A stretch of DNA of 64,000 bases from the NCBI GenBank assembly GCA_024734495.1, contig JALMQS010000085.1:23007077-23071076 (forward strand), written 5' to 3'. A program made the position numbers and the translations under genes. Positions 43,723-54,687 of the stretch are shown piece after piece (positions within the stretch are counted from its first letter, which is position 1; each line of letters begins with the position of its first letter). This DNA comes from Forficula auricularia (lineage: Eukaryota; Arthropoda; Insecta; Dermaptera; Forficulidae). The notes below the pieces were generated by a model. The model was given only the letters and a program-made list of their open reading frames with translations. It had not been told where the DNA came from and did not search any database.

Positions 43723-44262
43723 TTATCTAAAATGGTATGTTTTGTTAGCAAACATCCTAAGCAAATTGCTATTTGATAATTCAATTTGGCTGTTCAAACA
43801 AAGTTCTGAATTTTTATTGAATGATTTCAAAATTTCTAACGATTCAATTGCGCTAATCAATTTTGGCTTTCTTTCTCCTTTTATTAATCTAAAACCTGTC
43901 CCTTCTGGGAAAGAGTGATTGTTTGAATTTAAATGAGTTTTCCCTTTTCTTATTTCTAAAATCCCTGATATGTTCATTTAATCGAATTTTCAGATTCCTC
44001 TCTGTTTTCCCTACGTAGATTGCGCCACAATCTTTGCATTTCAAACTATAAGCCCTTTCTTTTTCTATATTGGGTAATTTGTCTTTTTTATTTGAACCTA
44101 AATCTTTTCCTAGAGTAATTGGAGTTTTGAATACTGTGTTGAACCCTAATTTTTTAATTTTTTGTTTTAATTTTTCCGAAATTTGTCCATAATATGGGAG
44201 AACTATCTTAGGATTTTCTTTTTCTTTTTCATTCTTTTGTGAATATGAACAACTCTGCTACT
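43723..44262 (-). pseudogene. GIY-YIG endonuclease domain of a Penelope-like element
   Basis: One frame (44262 down to a TAG at 43889) reads KIVLPYYGQISEKLKQKIKK, then ERAYSLKCKDCGAIYVGKTE and RNLKIRLNEHIRDF. AYSLKC and IYVGKT are the GIY and YIG motif positions and LKIRLNEH carries the following conserved Arg and His. A frameshift near 43935 moves the C-terminal part to another frame: NHSFPEGTGFRLIKGERKP, LISAIESLEILKSFNKNSEL, stop near 43723. The enzyme would nick target DNA for target-primed reverse transcription. The frameshift and missing reverse transcriptase mean it is dead. Confidence 0.83.
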
Positions 44263-44489
44263 CTCGGCAAAACAAAAACTTTTCAATTATACAAAAAAGG
44301 TGTTGTATTTCTTAAAATTTTATTATTTATAAGGGATTTGTATAATGTATATATATAATAATACTTTGATGTTTTTTTTAATTAAACTAATTATTATTAA
44401 CAGATGGTTTGAAAAAAATGGATCATGTGGTTGAATCAAAACAAAACAAGTAGCCGATTACATAAACAATAACTAAAATAAAAAAAAAA

Positions 44490-45166
44490 TTTAAGAAAAA
44501 AATAAAAACCGACTTCAAAAAATTAAGTGCAACAAATATAAAAATACACTAAAAGGTATAAAATAATTATTATCTTATTTAGTTACAACTAAACGACGAA
44601 ATATTAACACGAAATTACTTTTTAAAGTCGGTGCCAAACAAACTATACCTATAAGCGAGCGTACCCGCCAAACGTACTAAGTAAGATCCGTCGAGTGCGA
44701 TTCATAAAAGGTATATGTTTGGCACCAACTTCAAAAGTAATTTCGTGTTAATATTTCGTCGTTTAGTTGTAACTAAATAAGATAATAATTATTTTATACC
44801 TTTTAGTGTATTTTATATTTGTTGCACTTAATTTTTTGAAGTCGGTTTTTATTTTTTCTTAAAAATTTTTATTTTTCTTTTTTAGTGATGTTATTAATAG
44901 TGATTATATCATCAGAACTTGACCAAATTAATATGACACCATCCCTAAGACACCCCCTTTCGGATAAAAAAAGAACCATCGAAATCGGTTCATAAAACAA
45001 AGAGGTTAGGTCTAAACAAACCTAAACAAACCTAATAAAAAAGGTCTAATACCTATGAAAAAAAATCGAAAAAAAATGGGACCAATCGGAAGCTAGACTG
45101 GACCCAATGCAAAAAAAATTTTCAAAATCGGTTGACAATTGGCGGAGATATGAGGTAACATAGGCA

Positions 45167-45200
<34 letters not shown>

Positions 45201-45239
45201 CAATCGAATAGAGAACCTCCTCCTTTTTTGAAGTCGGTT
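44490..45239 (-). repeat. AACCGACTTC hairpin repeat, reverse copy
   Basis: Palindrome 44500-44860, spacer 44634-44726, outer arm in reverse with a 31-bp A run at 45168, ending GAAGTCGGTT at 45239. Confidence 0.9.
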
Positions 45240-47149
45240 AAAAATACAGAGAGATGTTCGGTCGGCCAGGTAGTAATAATTTATGATCCCTATTAGGAGC
45301 TACTGAGCTACCTGCTCGTAGATAGCTGCTATCACATTATTATAGCTTATGGTGGTTTTTGCTCGTTTTCCTAGGAAAGGATCCAATTGAAGTTCTGTTT
45401 CTTGTTCCCGGACAGCCAGGGGGCTCCATTTGTCTTCAGAAAAGGCGAGGTGAGATGGAGTTGTCACGTGCATTCATAAGTAACCCGCTCCCTTCCTGCT
45501 GGCTGGCTTGCTCAAGTCCTCCTCAAGCACACACACACACACATACATAAACTACTACTACTACTACTACTAGTTCCACTACAGGATTTATCGGAACCTT
45601 GCATCTTCTCCTTATCGGCTAATTAGTAAAACTTGGTTGTCGGTGGCGGAGGATGCTCCGCAGAGACCCAGACGTGACCTCTGCAACTTTTCTTGCTGTA
45701 TATATGATATATAATATATGTATGTATGGATGGATGGATTGTGTTGGGACAGAGGAGGAGAGCTCACACTCACATATATGTGATATGCAACAAGTGGTCC
45801 CATCGGGAAAGGATCAGTTTACGTTGGTGAATTTCCAAAGTGTATATCATTTATGGGTTCACCCAAAAATGCGAATGTCAAAATCCCGACACTTGAAAAT
45901 TCAGACGTTTTAATATTTTAGTACCTGGCCACCGAGCGATGCTCGGTATATTTTTTGCTTAGAATATTAGATTTACGGCGTGTCTCATTTGAAATTTTAG
46001 TAGACAAATTTATTAATTTTAAATATATTATATATTAATATATATTTAATTTTTTGAAAATAATTCATTTTTTTTTTTTGAATTTAAGAAAAATATAAAT
46101 TCTGAAAATTTTAGTAGACAAATTAATTTTAAAATATATATATGATATATATATTTAATTTATAATATAAGTTTTAATGAGATATGATTTAATGGGATAA
46201 TGAGATTAATTCTTAATTTATTACTGCGCGGGTGATTTGAAATTTTAGTAGATAAATTAATTTTAAAATTATTATATATAATTAATTTAGAGACACTTTT
46301 TAGATAAATTTAAATATTGAGATGTATTATTAAAATAGAAAAAGGTTTCCAACGGATCGGGAATTTCGAGAGAAATGGTTGCATGCTCTAATAAAGTATT
46401 TATAAAGAAAATATAGTTTTTAAATCTGTATAAAATAAACTATTTAAAATCTGTTTAGTTTTATGAAAATTAATATTTTATTTTTTCTAGAAATTCTGAA
46501 AAAAGTTGATAATGGTCCCCCCCCCCCCCTTATCATCATCTACCATTCCGAGAGAGGGTTAAAAAGTAACTTTTATCGAGATATTAAAAAAGAAAATATA
46601 CTTTTTTTAAATCTGTATAAAATATAGAGATACACATTTAAAAAAAAATTTCCCTGAGTTTTAATTAATTCGCGTTATTTTGAAAAGCGTATCATACCTA
46701 TATCATTAAAAAAATAAAAATAAATAAAATTAAAAATAAATAAAAAAACAAAGTATGCTTTAAGGATAAAGTTGATTCAATTTCATGCTTCCTGAGAAAT
46801 TAAACCTGAAAAAAAAGCCAATCCACTCTAATCTGCATTTCATCTCTGTAAGAAGAAAGTATTAAGAGTGAGAGAGAGGAGGATTTTACTACTAGTACTA
46901 CTGCTACGCCTGTTGGTGTGTCTGTCAGTTTGAGTACAAAATCCGTTCACTTTGACCACCGACAGACAGACGGACAGACCAAAGTCTCTCTCTCTCTCTC
47001 TAATCAGTTCCCATGTCAAATGATTTTACAACGCTCGCCTCTCACTTGGCAATGGCAAAAAATTGTCATAACACCTTCCCCAAGTCAACTCGAAAAGAAA
47101 CAGAGAAGAGAAAAATAAGAATTAAAATAGGTTGTAAAAAAAATAATAT
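45240..47149. other. Unassigned sequence, no gene
   Basis: 45520-45570 holds (CA)n and (CTA)n runs. 45918-45960 is a minus-oriented 3' end of the TTATTAAACGAG repeat (GTACCTGGCCACCGAGCGAT). 46000-46320 has repeated AAATTTTAGTAGACAAATTA words about 110 bp apart. 46985-47000 is a (TC)n run. Frames of 60-86 codons here are not recognised. Confidence 0.4.
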
Positions 47150-47853
47150 AAAAAATTTTTAAGCAGAGAATAAAAACCGACTTCAAAAAATTAAATGCAA
47201 CAAATATAAAAATACACTAAAAGGTATAAAATAATTATTATCTTATTTAGTTACAACTAAACGACGAAATATTAACAATGAAATTACTTTTTAAAGTCGG
47301 TGCCAAACAAACTATACCTATAAGCGAGCGTACCCGCCAAACGTACTAAGTAAGATCCGTCGAGTGCGATTCATAAAAAGGTATATGTTTGGCACCGACT
47401 TCAAAAAGTAATTTCGTGTTAATATTTCGTCGTTTAGTTGTAACTAAATAAGATAATAATTATTTTATACCTTTTAGTGTATTTTTTATTTGTTGCATTT
47501 AATTTTTTTGAAGTCGGTTTTTATTTTTTTCTTAAAAATTTTTTATTTTTCTCTTTTTAGTGATGTTATTAATAGTGATTATATCATCAGAACTTGACCA
47601 AATTAATATGACACCATCCCTAAGACACCTCTTTCGGATAAAAAAAGAACCATCGAAATCGGTTCATAAAGAAGAGGTTAGGTCTAAACAAACCTAATAA
47701 AAAGGACGAAAAAAAATGGGACCAATCGGAAGCTAGACTGGACCCAATGCAAAAAATTTTTCCAAAAATCTGGCTTGCATCATTAGGCACAATAAAAAAA
47801 AAAAAAAAAAATTCAATCCGAATAGAGAACCTCCTCCTTTTTTGAAGTCGGTT
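47150..47853 (-). repeat. AACCGACTTC hairpin repeat, reverse copy
   Basis: Palindrome 47170-47530, spacer 47306-47396, outer arm in reverse with an internal deletion near 47700-47770 and an end at 47853. Confidence 0.88.
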
Positions 47854-48088
47854 AAAAATCGATCATGTCTGATTGTAACGGATATTTTCAGTGAATATTT
47901 GAATATTGATATTTTAATCCTATTATTTTAAAATAGTAATTGGAGACTAGTAGAAGGTCCACACTGTTCCTTAAGCCAAGGTTTCCGTTTTGTATATAAT
48001 TGTGGTTTGTGTGAAATTTGAGGTGTTTCGGAAAAATTTATAACAGATGTTAGGTTAGAAGAAAACTATTTGGTGTAGTTTTTTTATT
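47854..48088. other. Spacer
   Basis: No feature recognised. Confidence 0.4.
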
Positions 48089-49153
48089 AACCGACTTCAA
48101 AAAAGGAGGAGGTTCTCTATTCGACTGAATTTTTTTTTTTTTTTTGCCTATGTTACCTCATATCTCCGCCAATTGTCAACCGATTTTGAAAAATTTTTTG
48201 CATTGGGTCCAGTCTAGCTTCCGATTGGTCCCATTTTTTTCGTCTTTTTTTCATAGGTATTAGACCTTTTTTATTAGGTTTGTTTAGACCTAACCTCTTT
48301 GATTATGAACCGATTTCGATGGTTCTTTTTTATCCGAAAGGGGTGTCTTAGGATGGTGTCATATTAACTTGGTCAAGTTCTGATGATATGATCACTATTA
48401 ATAACATCACTAAAAAGAGAAAAATAAAATAATTTTTAAGAAAAATAAAAAACCGACTTCAAAAAATTAAATGCAACAAATAAAATACACTAAAAGGTAT
48501 AAAATAATTATTATCTTATTTAGTTACAACTAAACGACGAAATATTAACACGAAATTACTTTTTGAAGTCGGTGCCAAACATATATCTTTTATGAATCGC
48601 ACTCGACGGATCTTACTTAGTACGTTTGGCGGGTACGCTCGCTTATAGGTATAGTTTGTTTGGCACCGACTTCAAAAAGTAATTTCGTGTTAATATTTCG
48701 TCGTTTAGTTGTAACTAAATAAGATAATAATTATTTTATACCTTTTAGTGTATTTTTATATTTGTTGAATTTAATTTTTTGAAGTCGGTTTTATTTTTTC
48801 TTAAAATTATTTTTATTTTTCTCTTTTTAGTGATGTTATTAATAGTGATCATATCATCAGAACTTGACCAAATTAATATGACACCATCCCTAAAACACCC
48901 CTTTCGGATAAAAAAAGAATCATCGAAATCGGTTCATAAACAAAGAAGTTAGGCCCGAACAAACCTAATAAAAAAAGGTCTAATACCTATGAAAAAAACG
49001 AAAAAAAAATGGGACCAATCGGAAGCTAGACTGGACCTAATGCAAATTTTTTTTCAAAATCGGTTGACAATTGGCGGAGATATGAGGTAACATAGGCAAA
49101 AAAAAAAAAAATTCAGCTCGAATAGAGAACCTCCTCCTTATTTGAAGTCGGTT
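48089..49153. repeat. AACCGACTTC hairpin repeat, two-armed copy
   Basis: Unlike all others it has the outer arm on both sides: forward arm 48089-48450, palindrome 48450-48800, reverse arm 48800-49153. The whole 1065 bp is therefore one inverted repeat with a 90-bp unpaired centre (48577-48662). Either this is the ancestral layout or a second arm was gained by recombination. Confidence 0.9.
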
Positions 49154-49157
49154 AAAA

Positions 49158-49725
49158 AGATATATTCAATGATAAATTCAGAAATTAGAGTAAGAAAAAT
49201 TGTTTAAAAAACCAAATGAAACGTAACGATGATTCGTGACATGAAACTCGATTCTGTTGCAGCTTCAAAAAATTTTTCATTTCACCTACTCTTAGAGCAT
49301 TCAGATATTTTGTTGCTAAAAAGTCGATGAAAATTATTTTGGCTGGAGAGGAAGTACACTCCTGTTTGATCCTAGGTGCCGGATAGAAATTTTAAAATTT
49401 TTAATATTATTATATTATTTACCCTTATTTCGATATTCCAACTACCCTGACGTTATAAGGGCTTCATTGCCAGTTCAAAATAAGTCAAATTAAATAGATA
49501 TATTCAATGATAGATTCAGAAATTAGGGTAAGAAAAATTGTTGAAAAATCCAAATGAAACGTAACGATGATTCGTGACATGAAACACGATTCTGTTGCAG
49601 CTTCAAGAAATTTTTCATTTCAACTACTCTTAGAGCATTCAGATATTTTGTTACTAAAAAGTTGATGAAAATTATTTTGGCGGGAGAGGAAGCACACTCT
49701 TGTTTGTCCTAGGTGCCGGATACAA
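49158..49725 (+). repeat. Direct repeat of about 228 bp, 338 bp apart
   Basis: AGATATATTCAATGATARAT at 49158 and 49496, followed by the same 220 bp (GTAACGATGATTCGTGACAT, TTAGAGCATTCAGATATTTT, TCCTAGGTGCCGGATA). The second copy differs at about a dozen positions. The first copy starts 5 bp after the two-armed hairpin. Confidence 0.88.
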
Positions 49726-49734
49726 AAACCTCCC

Positions 49735-50040
49735 AAAAAAGGGGGGGGGTGCGCAGGGCTAGAGGGCGCGGGGTGGGGTCCGGTGTGGATGGGGTGCGGG
49801 TGGTGGTGTGGAGGCGGGGGTTGGAAACGGGTGCGGGGGTGGGGGTGCTGGAGGGGTTTTGGGGCGGGCGTTGGGGCGAGGGGGATTAGTGGATTAGGGT
49901 GCGGAATGGAGTGTTGGGGTGGTGGGGGTGGTTGGTGGGTGGGAGTGGGGGGTGGTGGGGGTTCGAGGGCTGGGGGTCCAGCGGGCGTGCCCCCTGGCTA
50001 GCAAGAGGGCCGCCGAAGGCGGGCCTTGCAGCTAGTATTA
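49735..50040 (+). mobile_element. G-rich tract and 3' end of a TTATTAAACGAG-type repeat
   Basis: 49741-49990 is dominated by GGGGTG words, like the G-rich tracts ahead of the 3' hairpin in the full copies. It ends with GGCCGCCGAAGGCGGGCC, a hairpin, near 50008. The 72-codon frame through it is low-complexity. Confidence 0.45.
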
Positions 50041-51150
50041 AATATAAGTGAGGGGCCAGGTTTTATGGTATAGTTAAGTGGATGGCCACATCAGAACACG
50101 TCAGCTTATTAATTATATGTCAGAATATGTATTATCACCTCAGAAATCGAACCCGAGTGCCAAAATTAGACTTCCTAGCCAATTGGCTACCCTGTGATGT
50201 GAAATCTTTCTGTATATTGACAAACATTTTAATATTCATTTATACATTGTCTCAGTGTAGTGATTCAAAATTCAAACACGTATCTATCTTTTAGTAATTT
50301 AATGTTAATTTCTAATAATTCTACGGGATAATTTTAATTTAATTTAAATTCATTCGGATCAAGCTAGGTAGGTACTAGTTCTCTTATTTATTAGCATGAG
50401 TTCCATGAAAGAACAACGAAATGACTTTGTGTTGCTAATCGATTTCCAAGTTAAAATTGTCAAAGTTCGTGCTGAACTGTATTTATTTATTTATTTTTTC
50501 TGTCTCCTGTTCTAAAACTAAAAGAAAAACTCAGTGTATTGACTTAAACAACAACTTCAAAAAAAAAAGGGAGTGATTTTCCGGATAAGGTGATGTTTGG
50601 TTGGTGCTACTACTACTGCTGCTCTTTCGTGGCGGAGGTCTCTCTTTCTCTCTCTCCGATCGAACATCTTTTTAGTACTCGGCTGATTTTTTTTACACGA
50701 ATCAGCAGAGTGTCAGTCCATCGGACCGTAACCACTGGACACATGTGGGCCCTCAGCTTCTTCTTTACAAATGATTAACATTCAAGAGTGGAACCAATCC
50801 AACTCCGAGCACCTTTTAAAATCATTCAGATGATGATATTTTTTCCTTCTCTGTTGGCAAATCGGTGACGTTCCACTTTTTTTATTTTATTTGTCATCAG
50901 CACAACAACAACAACAACAACAGTTTTCTTCTTTTCCTTAAGTTTCCATCTAGATTCAAATATTCGCATGATAATATTCGAAAATTAGCACAATCTTAAA
51001 AATTAATTGAAGTAAAATGTAAACTTGTCCAGATTTATAAAGAGAAATCAATGAGGTTGTCCTCTGTAAAAGCTCATAAGAAGTACTCAAATAGCTTTAA
51101 TAAGCACGTTTATTCCAACTAAAAAATCACAACAATACAATAAAATAATA
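50041..51150. other. Repeat edge, tRNA-like piece and unassigned sequence
   Basis: 50041-50115 is the AAGTGGATGGCCACATCAGA block. 50131-50196 on the minus strand has GTAGCCAATTGGCTAGGAAG and CTCGGGTTCGATTTCTGAG, a tRNA-like D arm and T arm without a proper acceptor. 50590-50950 is mixed-composition sequence with (ACA)n at 50904. 51035-51066 repeats the Penelope-type word ATCAATGAGGTTGTCCTCTG. Confidence 0.45.
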
Positions 51151-51878
51151 ATAAAAATTTTTAAGAAAAAATAAAAACCGACTTCAAAAATTAAATGCAA
51201 CAAATAAAATACACTAAAAGGTATAAAATAATTATTATCTTATTTAGTTACAACTAAACGACGAAATATTAACATGAAATTACTTTTTGAAGTCGGTACC
51301 AAACAAACTATACCTATAAGCGAGCATATCCATCCAAACGTACTAAGTAAGATCCGTCGAGTGCGATTCATAAAAGGTATATGTTTGGCACCGACTTCAA
51401 AAAGTAATTTCGTGTTAATATTTCGTCGTTTAGTTGTAACTAAATAAGATAATAATTATTTTATACCTTTAGTGTATTTTATTTGTTGCATTTAATTTTT
51501 TGAAGTCGGTTTTTATTTTTTTCTTAAAAATTATTTTTATTTTTCTCTTTTTAGTGATGTTATTAATAGTGATCATATTATCAGAACTTGACCAAATTAA
51601 TATGACACCATCCCTAAGACACCCTTTCGGATAAAAAAAGAACCATCGAAATCGGTTCATAAACAAAGAGGTTAGGTCTAAACAAACCTAATAAAAAAGG
51701 TCTAATACCTATGAAAAAAAACGAAAAAAAAATGGGACCAATCGGAAGCTAGACTGGACCCAATGCAAAAAACATTTCAAAATCGGTTGACAATTGGCGG
51801 AGATATGAGGTAACATAGGCACAAAAAAAAAAAAAATTCAGTCGAATAGAGAACCTCCTCCTTTTTTGAAGTCGGTTA
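51151..51878 (-). repeat. AACCGACTTC hairpin repeat, reverse copy
   Basis: Palindrome 51160-51530, spacer 51297-51390, outer arm in reverse ending at 51878. Confidence 0.9.
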
Positions 51879-51921
51879 AAAACAAAAACAACAATAAACA
51901 CGGCTAACTTAATCTCTACAT

Positions 51922-52103
51922 TAAATTGAAAGTTTTTGCCGAGAGTAGCAGAATTTTTATATATTGAAGGAGACAATAAAAGAGTGTGTCTTCTGCTGGA
52001 ATTATACATTTTATTTATTTATAACGATTAAATTAATATTCGTTATAAATAAATAAAATTTATAATTCCAGCAGAAGACACACTCTTTTATTGTCTCCTT
52101 CAA
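51922..52103. mobile_element. Penelope-type palindromic insertion with 13-bp target duplication
   Basis: TTAATCTCTACAT at 51909-51921 and 52104-52116 fixes a 182-bp insert. It has GCCGAGAGTAGCAG on the plus strand, then a hairpin whose arms both carry the GACAATAAAAGAGTGTGTCT/ TCTTCTGCTGGAATTATA block (51965-52010 and 52060-52100). It sits within Ty3/Gypsy debris, whose coding sequence (next entry) it helped disrupt. Confidence 0.82.
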
Positions 52104-52126
52104 TTAATCTCTACATCTTCCCTTTT

Positions 52127-52497
52127 TTAATCATAGCTCCACCGATCCGGAGGTTTTATCCTTCTTCCACTTCTGGTAGTTTTTGAAATATTCTGATCTT
52201 CATTCACTCTACTTCCATTTCCATCTATTACATTTTGATCTTCAATAAATTCATTCTTGTCTTCATCAATTCCATCTTGATCTTCACTTAATTCATTCCT
52301 TTTTTCCTCCGACTCATTCTTCTCTCTTCCTATCCTCTCCTTTTGTTTTTCTCTCACAAAATCTTTTTTTGACTCAAAGTTTTTTTTATATTCAGAATAA
52401 TATTTGTAGAGATTAAGTTAGCCCAAGTCACCGCTAATGCCTCTTTTTCGATTTGGGCATATCGTTTTTCTGTTTCATTCATTGTTCGCAATTCATA
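52127..52497 (-). pseudogene. Ty3/Gypsy polyprotein remnant (RNase H piece and C-terminal tail)
   Basis: From the mariner boundary at 52497 the minus strand reads ELRTMNETEKRYAQIEKEAL AVTWA, the conserved RNase H segment that follows the reverse transcriptase of Ty3/Gypsy elements. After about 45 codons it drifts and stops. In another frame, 52357-52127 gives a charged tail ending TTRSGRRIKPPDRWSYD, a basic-proline motif often found at the end of such polyproteins. Most of RNase H and the integrase between them are gone. The upstream part was cut by the mariner at 52498, and no counterpart was recognised beyond 53782. Confidence 0.75.
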
Positions 52498-53781
52498 CTA
52501 GGTGTACCGGAAAGTCATTACCGGTTTTTTCGAAAAAAACTACGTAATTTTTAAGAAAATGGAAAATTTATTTATTCAAAGTATTGGCCATTTGATTCTA
52601 TACATCTTGCCCATCTTTCTGGCAATTTATGGATGCCATCCCAAAAAAACTGTTTGTCCTTTGAGCAAAACCATTCATCGAGCCATTTTCTAACTTCTTC
52701 GAAATTGGCGAAGTGCTGCTCTGCAAGCGCGTGTCCCATCGATGCGAAAAGTTGATAGTCGGACGGGGCAAGGTCTGGAGAGTACGGCGGGTGCGATAAT
52801 ATGTCCCACCCAAGTGCTTTCAACGCTTCCTTGACCGGTTTTGCTTTATGAGACGGCGCGTTATCGTGTTGTAAAATCACTTTACCGTGTCTTCGGGCCC
52901 ATTCTGGACGTTTTTCGATCAATGCGTGGTTCAAATTGATCATTTGTTGTCGGTAGCGATCACTATTAACTGTTTCACCAGGTTTCAACAGTTCGTAATA
53001 CACCACGCCACTCTGGTCCCACCAAACACAGAGCATTGTCTTGAGACCGAAACGATTTGGCCTTGGAGTCGATGGGCCGGCTTCGCCAGGTGATAACCAT
53101 GATTTTTTGCGCTTAGGGTTTTCAAAGTAAATCCACTTTTCATCACCCGTCACTATTCGATGCAGAAATGACTTCCGATCATACCTTTGAAGCAGCATTT
53201 CACAGACGATTTTTCGATTTTCCATTTGCCTGTCATTCAATTGATGTGGCACCCATCTTCCCACTTTTTGGATTTTCCCCATTGCTCGTAATCGGTCATT
53301 AATCGTTTCTTGAGCCACATTTAACGCTTCTGCCAATTGTTTTTGAGTTTGGGTTGGGTCTTCATCCAATAACTCCTGTAGTTTCGCATCTTCAAACTGT
53401 TTTGGTCTACCAGAACGTTCTTTATCTTGCACATCGAAATCACCACTTTTGAATTTTCGAAACCACACCTCACATGTTTTTAAGGTTAAAGCATGCTCAC
53501 CGTAAGTTTCTACCAGCAAACGATGACTTTCAGCGGCTTTTTTCTTTTGATTAAATAAGAAAAGTAATGCGTGCCGCAAATGCACGTTTTCAGGCATGAA
53601 ACTTGACATTTTCAAAGAGGTATAAATCTATGAAGGTGTTACTTTCGCAAAATATAACATGTATAGCTTTGAAGCTTGATGTCAGTAGAATAAAATGCAT
53701 ATGTGTCAAATCATAACATTGCATACTTAAGCCTAGCGACATCTGTTAGAAAAACCGGTAATGACTTTCCGGTACACCTGG
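52498..53781 (-). mobile_element. Intact Mos1-like mariner transposon
   Basis: 1284 bp between TA dinucleotides (52496-52497, 53782-53783), with ends CTAGGTGTACCGGAAAGTCA and, on the minus strand, CCAGGTGTACCGGAAAGTCA. Mos1 is 1286 bp, so this is full length. It contains one uninterrupted transposase gene. The outermost bases of the two ends differ only at the second position. Everything visible that is needed for movement is present. Confidence 0.96.
52572..53609 (-). CDS. Mariner transposase (mauritiana/Mos1 type), intact
   Basis: 345 codons, the length of Mos1 transposase. It binds the element ends, cuts and inserts DNA at TA in the nucleus. The start chosen is the ATG at 53609 (MSSFMPE), two codons inside a longer frame opened by a TTG. 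Two helix-turn-helix regions occupy roughly residues 1-110 (TCEVWFRKFKSGDFDVQDKE; QTQKQLAEALNVAQETINDR), followed by the linker WVPHQL. The catalytic triad is TGDEKW, HDNAPSH and SPDLAPSDY, with exactly 34 residues between the second and third Asp (D,D34D). No stop, frameshift or missing motif. AATAAA overlaps the stop codon. Expression and activity are not shown, but nothing visible rules them out. Confidence 0.96.
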   Translation of the reverse strand: MSSFMPENVHLRHALLFLFNQKKKAAESHRLLVETYGEHALTLKTCEVWFRKFKSGDFDVQDKERSGRPKQFEDAKLQELLDEDPTQTQKQLAEALNVAQETINDRLRAMGKIQKVGRWVPHQLNDRQMENRKIVCEMLLQRYDRKSFLHRIVTGDEKWIYFENPKRKKSWLSPGEAGPSTPRPNRFGLKTMLCVWWDQSGVVYYELLKPGETVNSDRYRQQMINLNHALIEKRPEWARRHGKVILQHDNAPSHKAKPVKEALKALGWDILSHPPYSPDLAPSDYQLFASMGHALAEQHFANFEEVRKWLDEWFCSKDKQFFWDGIHKLPERWARCIESNGQYFE

Positions 53782-53783
53782 TA

Positions 53784-54340
53784 TATAGATGAATTATAGT
53801 TATTTTACATTGAACTACCTGAAACACCAATCGATCTTAAGTAATTTTTTGATTCAGTTAAAAGCGATAAATTAATATTATTTTTAATTTTAAATTCAGT
53901 TAAAAAGGTCGATTTTTAATCGGAGCCAAAATGAAATAAATATGAAATAAAACTTAATTTATATTTATGGCAACGTTTACACCCGTTATGGCCATCGTCA
54001 AGACGTATCACTGGCCACAAAGTTTTGAATGTAATTTCAATTAAAAATAATATTAATATAGACTGTGGTTCTTTCATTGACCCTTTTAAATTCTGATGAA
54101 GGAGCCACGATTCTTCGAATTGTTGGATTTTTTAAGAGAATGAAATTGATATTCTAATTTTAATCAAATTACACAAAAATACAATAATTTTTAAGTTCAT
54201 AAAAAATGTTTTCAAGTATAGAATTTTAAAATATTAAAATATGAATTTTAAATTTAATAATTTTAAAAGTGTCGAAGGTATAATGACAAACTTGACGTCA
54301 TCACATTTAATGTCGTGGCTGACTTTGCGCTCATTTGAAT
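53784..54340. other. AT-rich sequence with hammerhead-like words, no gene
   Basis: 53985-54010 (minus) reads TTGACGATGGCCATAACGGG then TGTAAACGTTG, related to 40149-40180. 54093-54125 (plus) reads CTGATGAAGGAGCCACGATT then CTTCGAATTG, with CTGATGA intact but GAAT in place of GAAA. Both look like eroded Penelope-type ribozyme units. Confidence 0.45.
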
Positions 54341-54352
54341 TACTTAATATTT

Positions 54353-54483
54353 TTTTTTTTTGGACTTTTCGGCCTTTCTAGCCATAAGCCATTTTACGAT
54401 ACTATTTATTTTTTAAATTTTGTCTCTACCCCGGGGTCAGATTTTAGCCGAATGCCTCGAGTCGGATTCGAACTCGGGTCCAC
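54353..54483 (-). mobile_element. tRNA-related SINE with 12-bp target duplication
   Basis: TACTTAATATTT flanks the element (54341-54352, 54484-54495). On the minus strand it starts TGGACCCGAGTTCGAATCCG (B box), continues with CCCCGGGGTAGAGACAAAAT and GGCTTATGGCTAGAAAGGCC, and ends in poly(A). Same start point and body as the copy at 3421, so both ends of the family are defined: about 131 bp. Confidence 0.9.
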
Positions 54484-54687
54484 TACTTAATATTTGAAAA
54501 AAAATTATATTTATTAATTCAATAATTTAAAAATTATCTTATAAAACAATGAAAACTAAAAATCAAAATAATAATAATAATAAGTTTTAATATGAAGAGT
54601 TGAAAAATAAGTTTCCCTGTCGACTGTGGTCAGAGTTGTGTATGAAAGTCAAAAAATAGAATGAGACATTAAAGATATAACAAACCT

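Larger units (their letters stand above)
43380..44290 (-). mobile_element. Penelope-like element, 5'-truncated, with endonuclease and hammerhead
   Basis: On the minus strand the order is GCCGAGAGTAGCAGAGTTG, an open frame with a GIY-YIG endonuclease, a hammerhead (43479-43519), and the block TTTGCATCAAGCAGAGGACA (43415 region). Endonuclease after reverse transcriptase and a hammerhead in the terminal repeat are hallmarks of Penelope-like elements. The reverse transcriptase itself is missing. This fragment is the key that links the scattered non-coding pieces in the window to that class. Confidence 0.82.

Noticed and set aside
49783..50001. Gly/Trp-rich 72-codon frame
   Set aside because: Pure low-complexity G-rich DNA at the end of a repeat.
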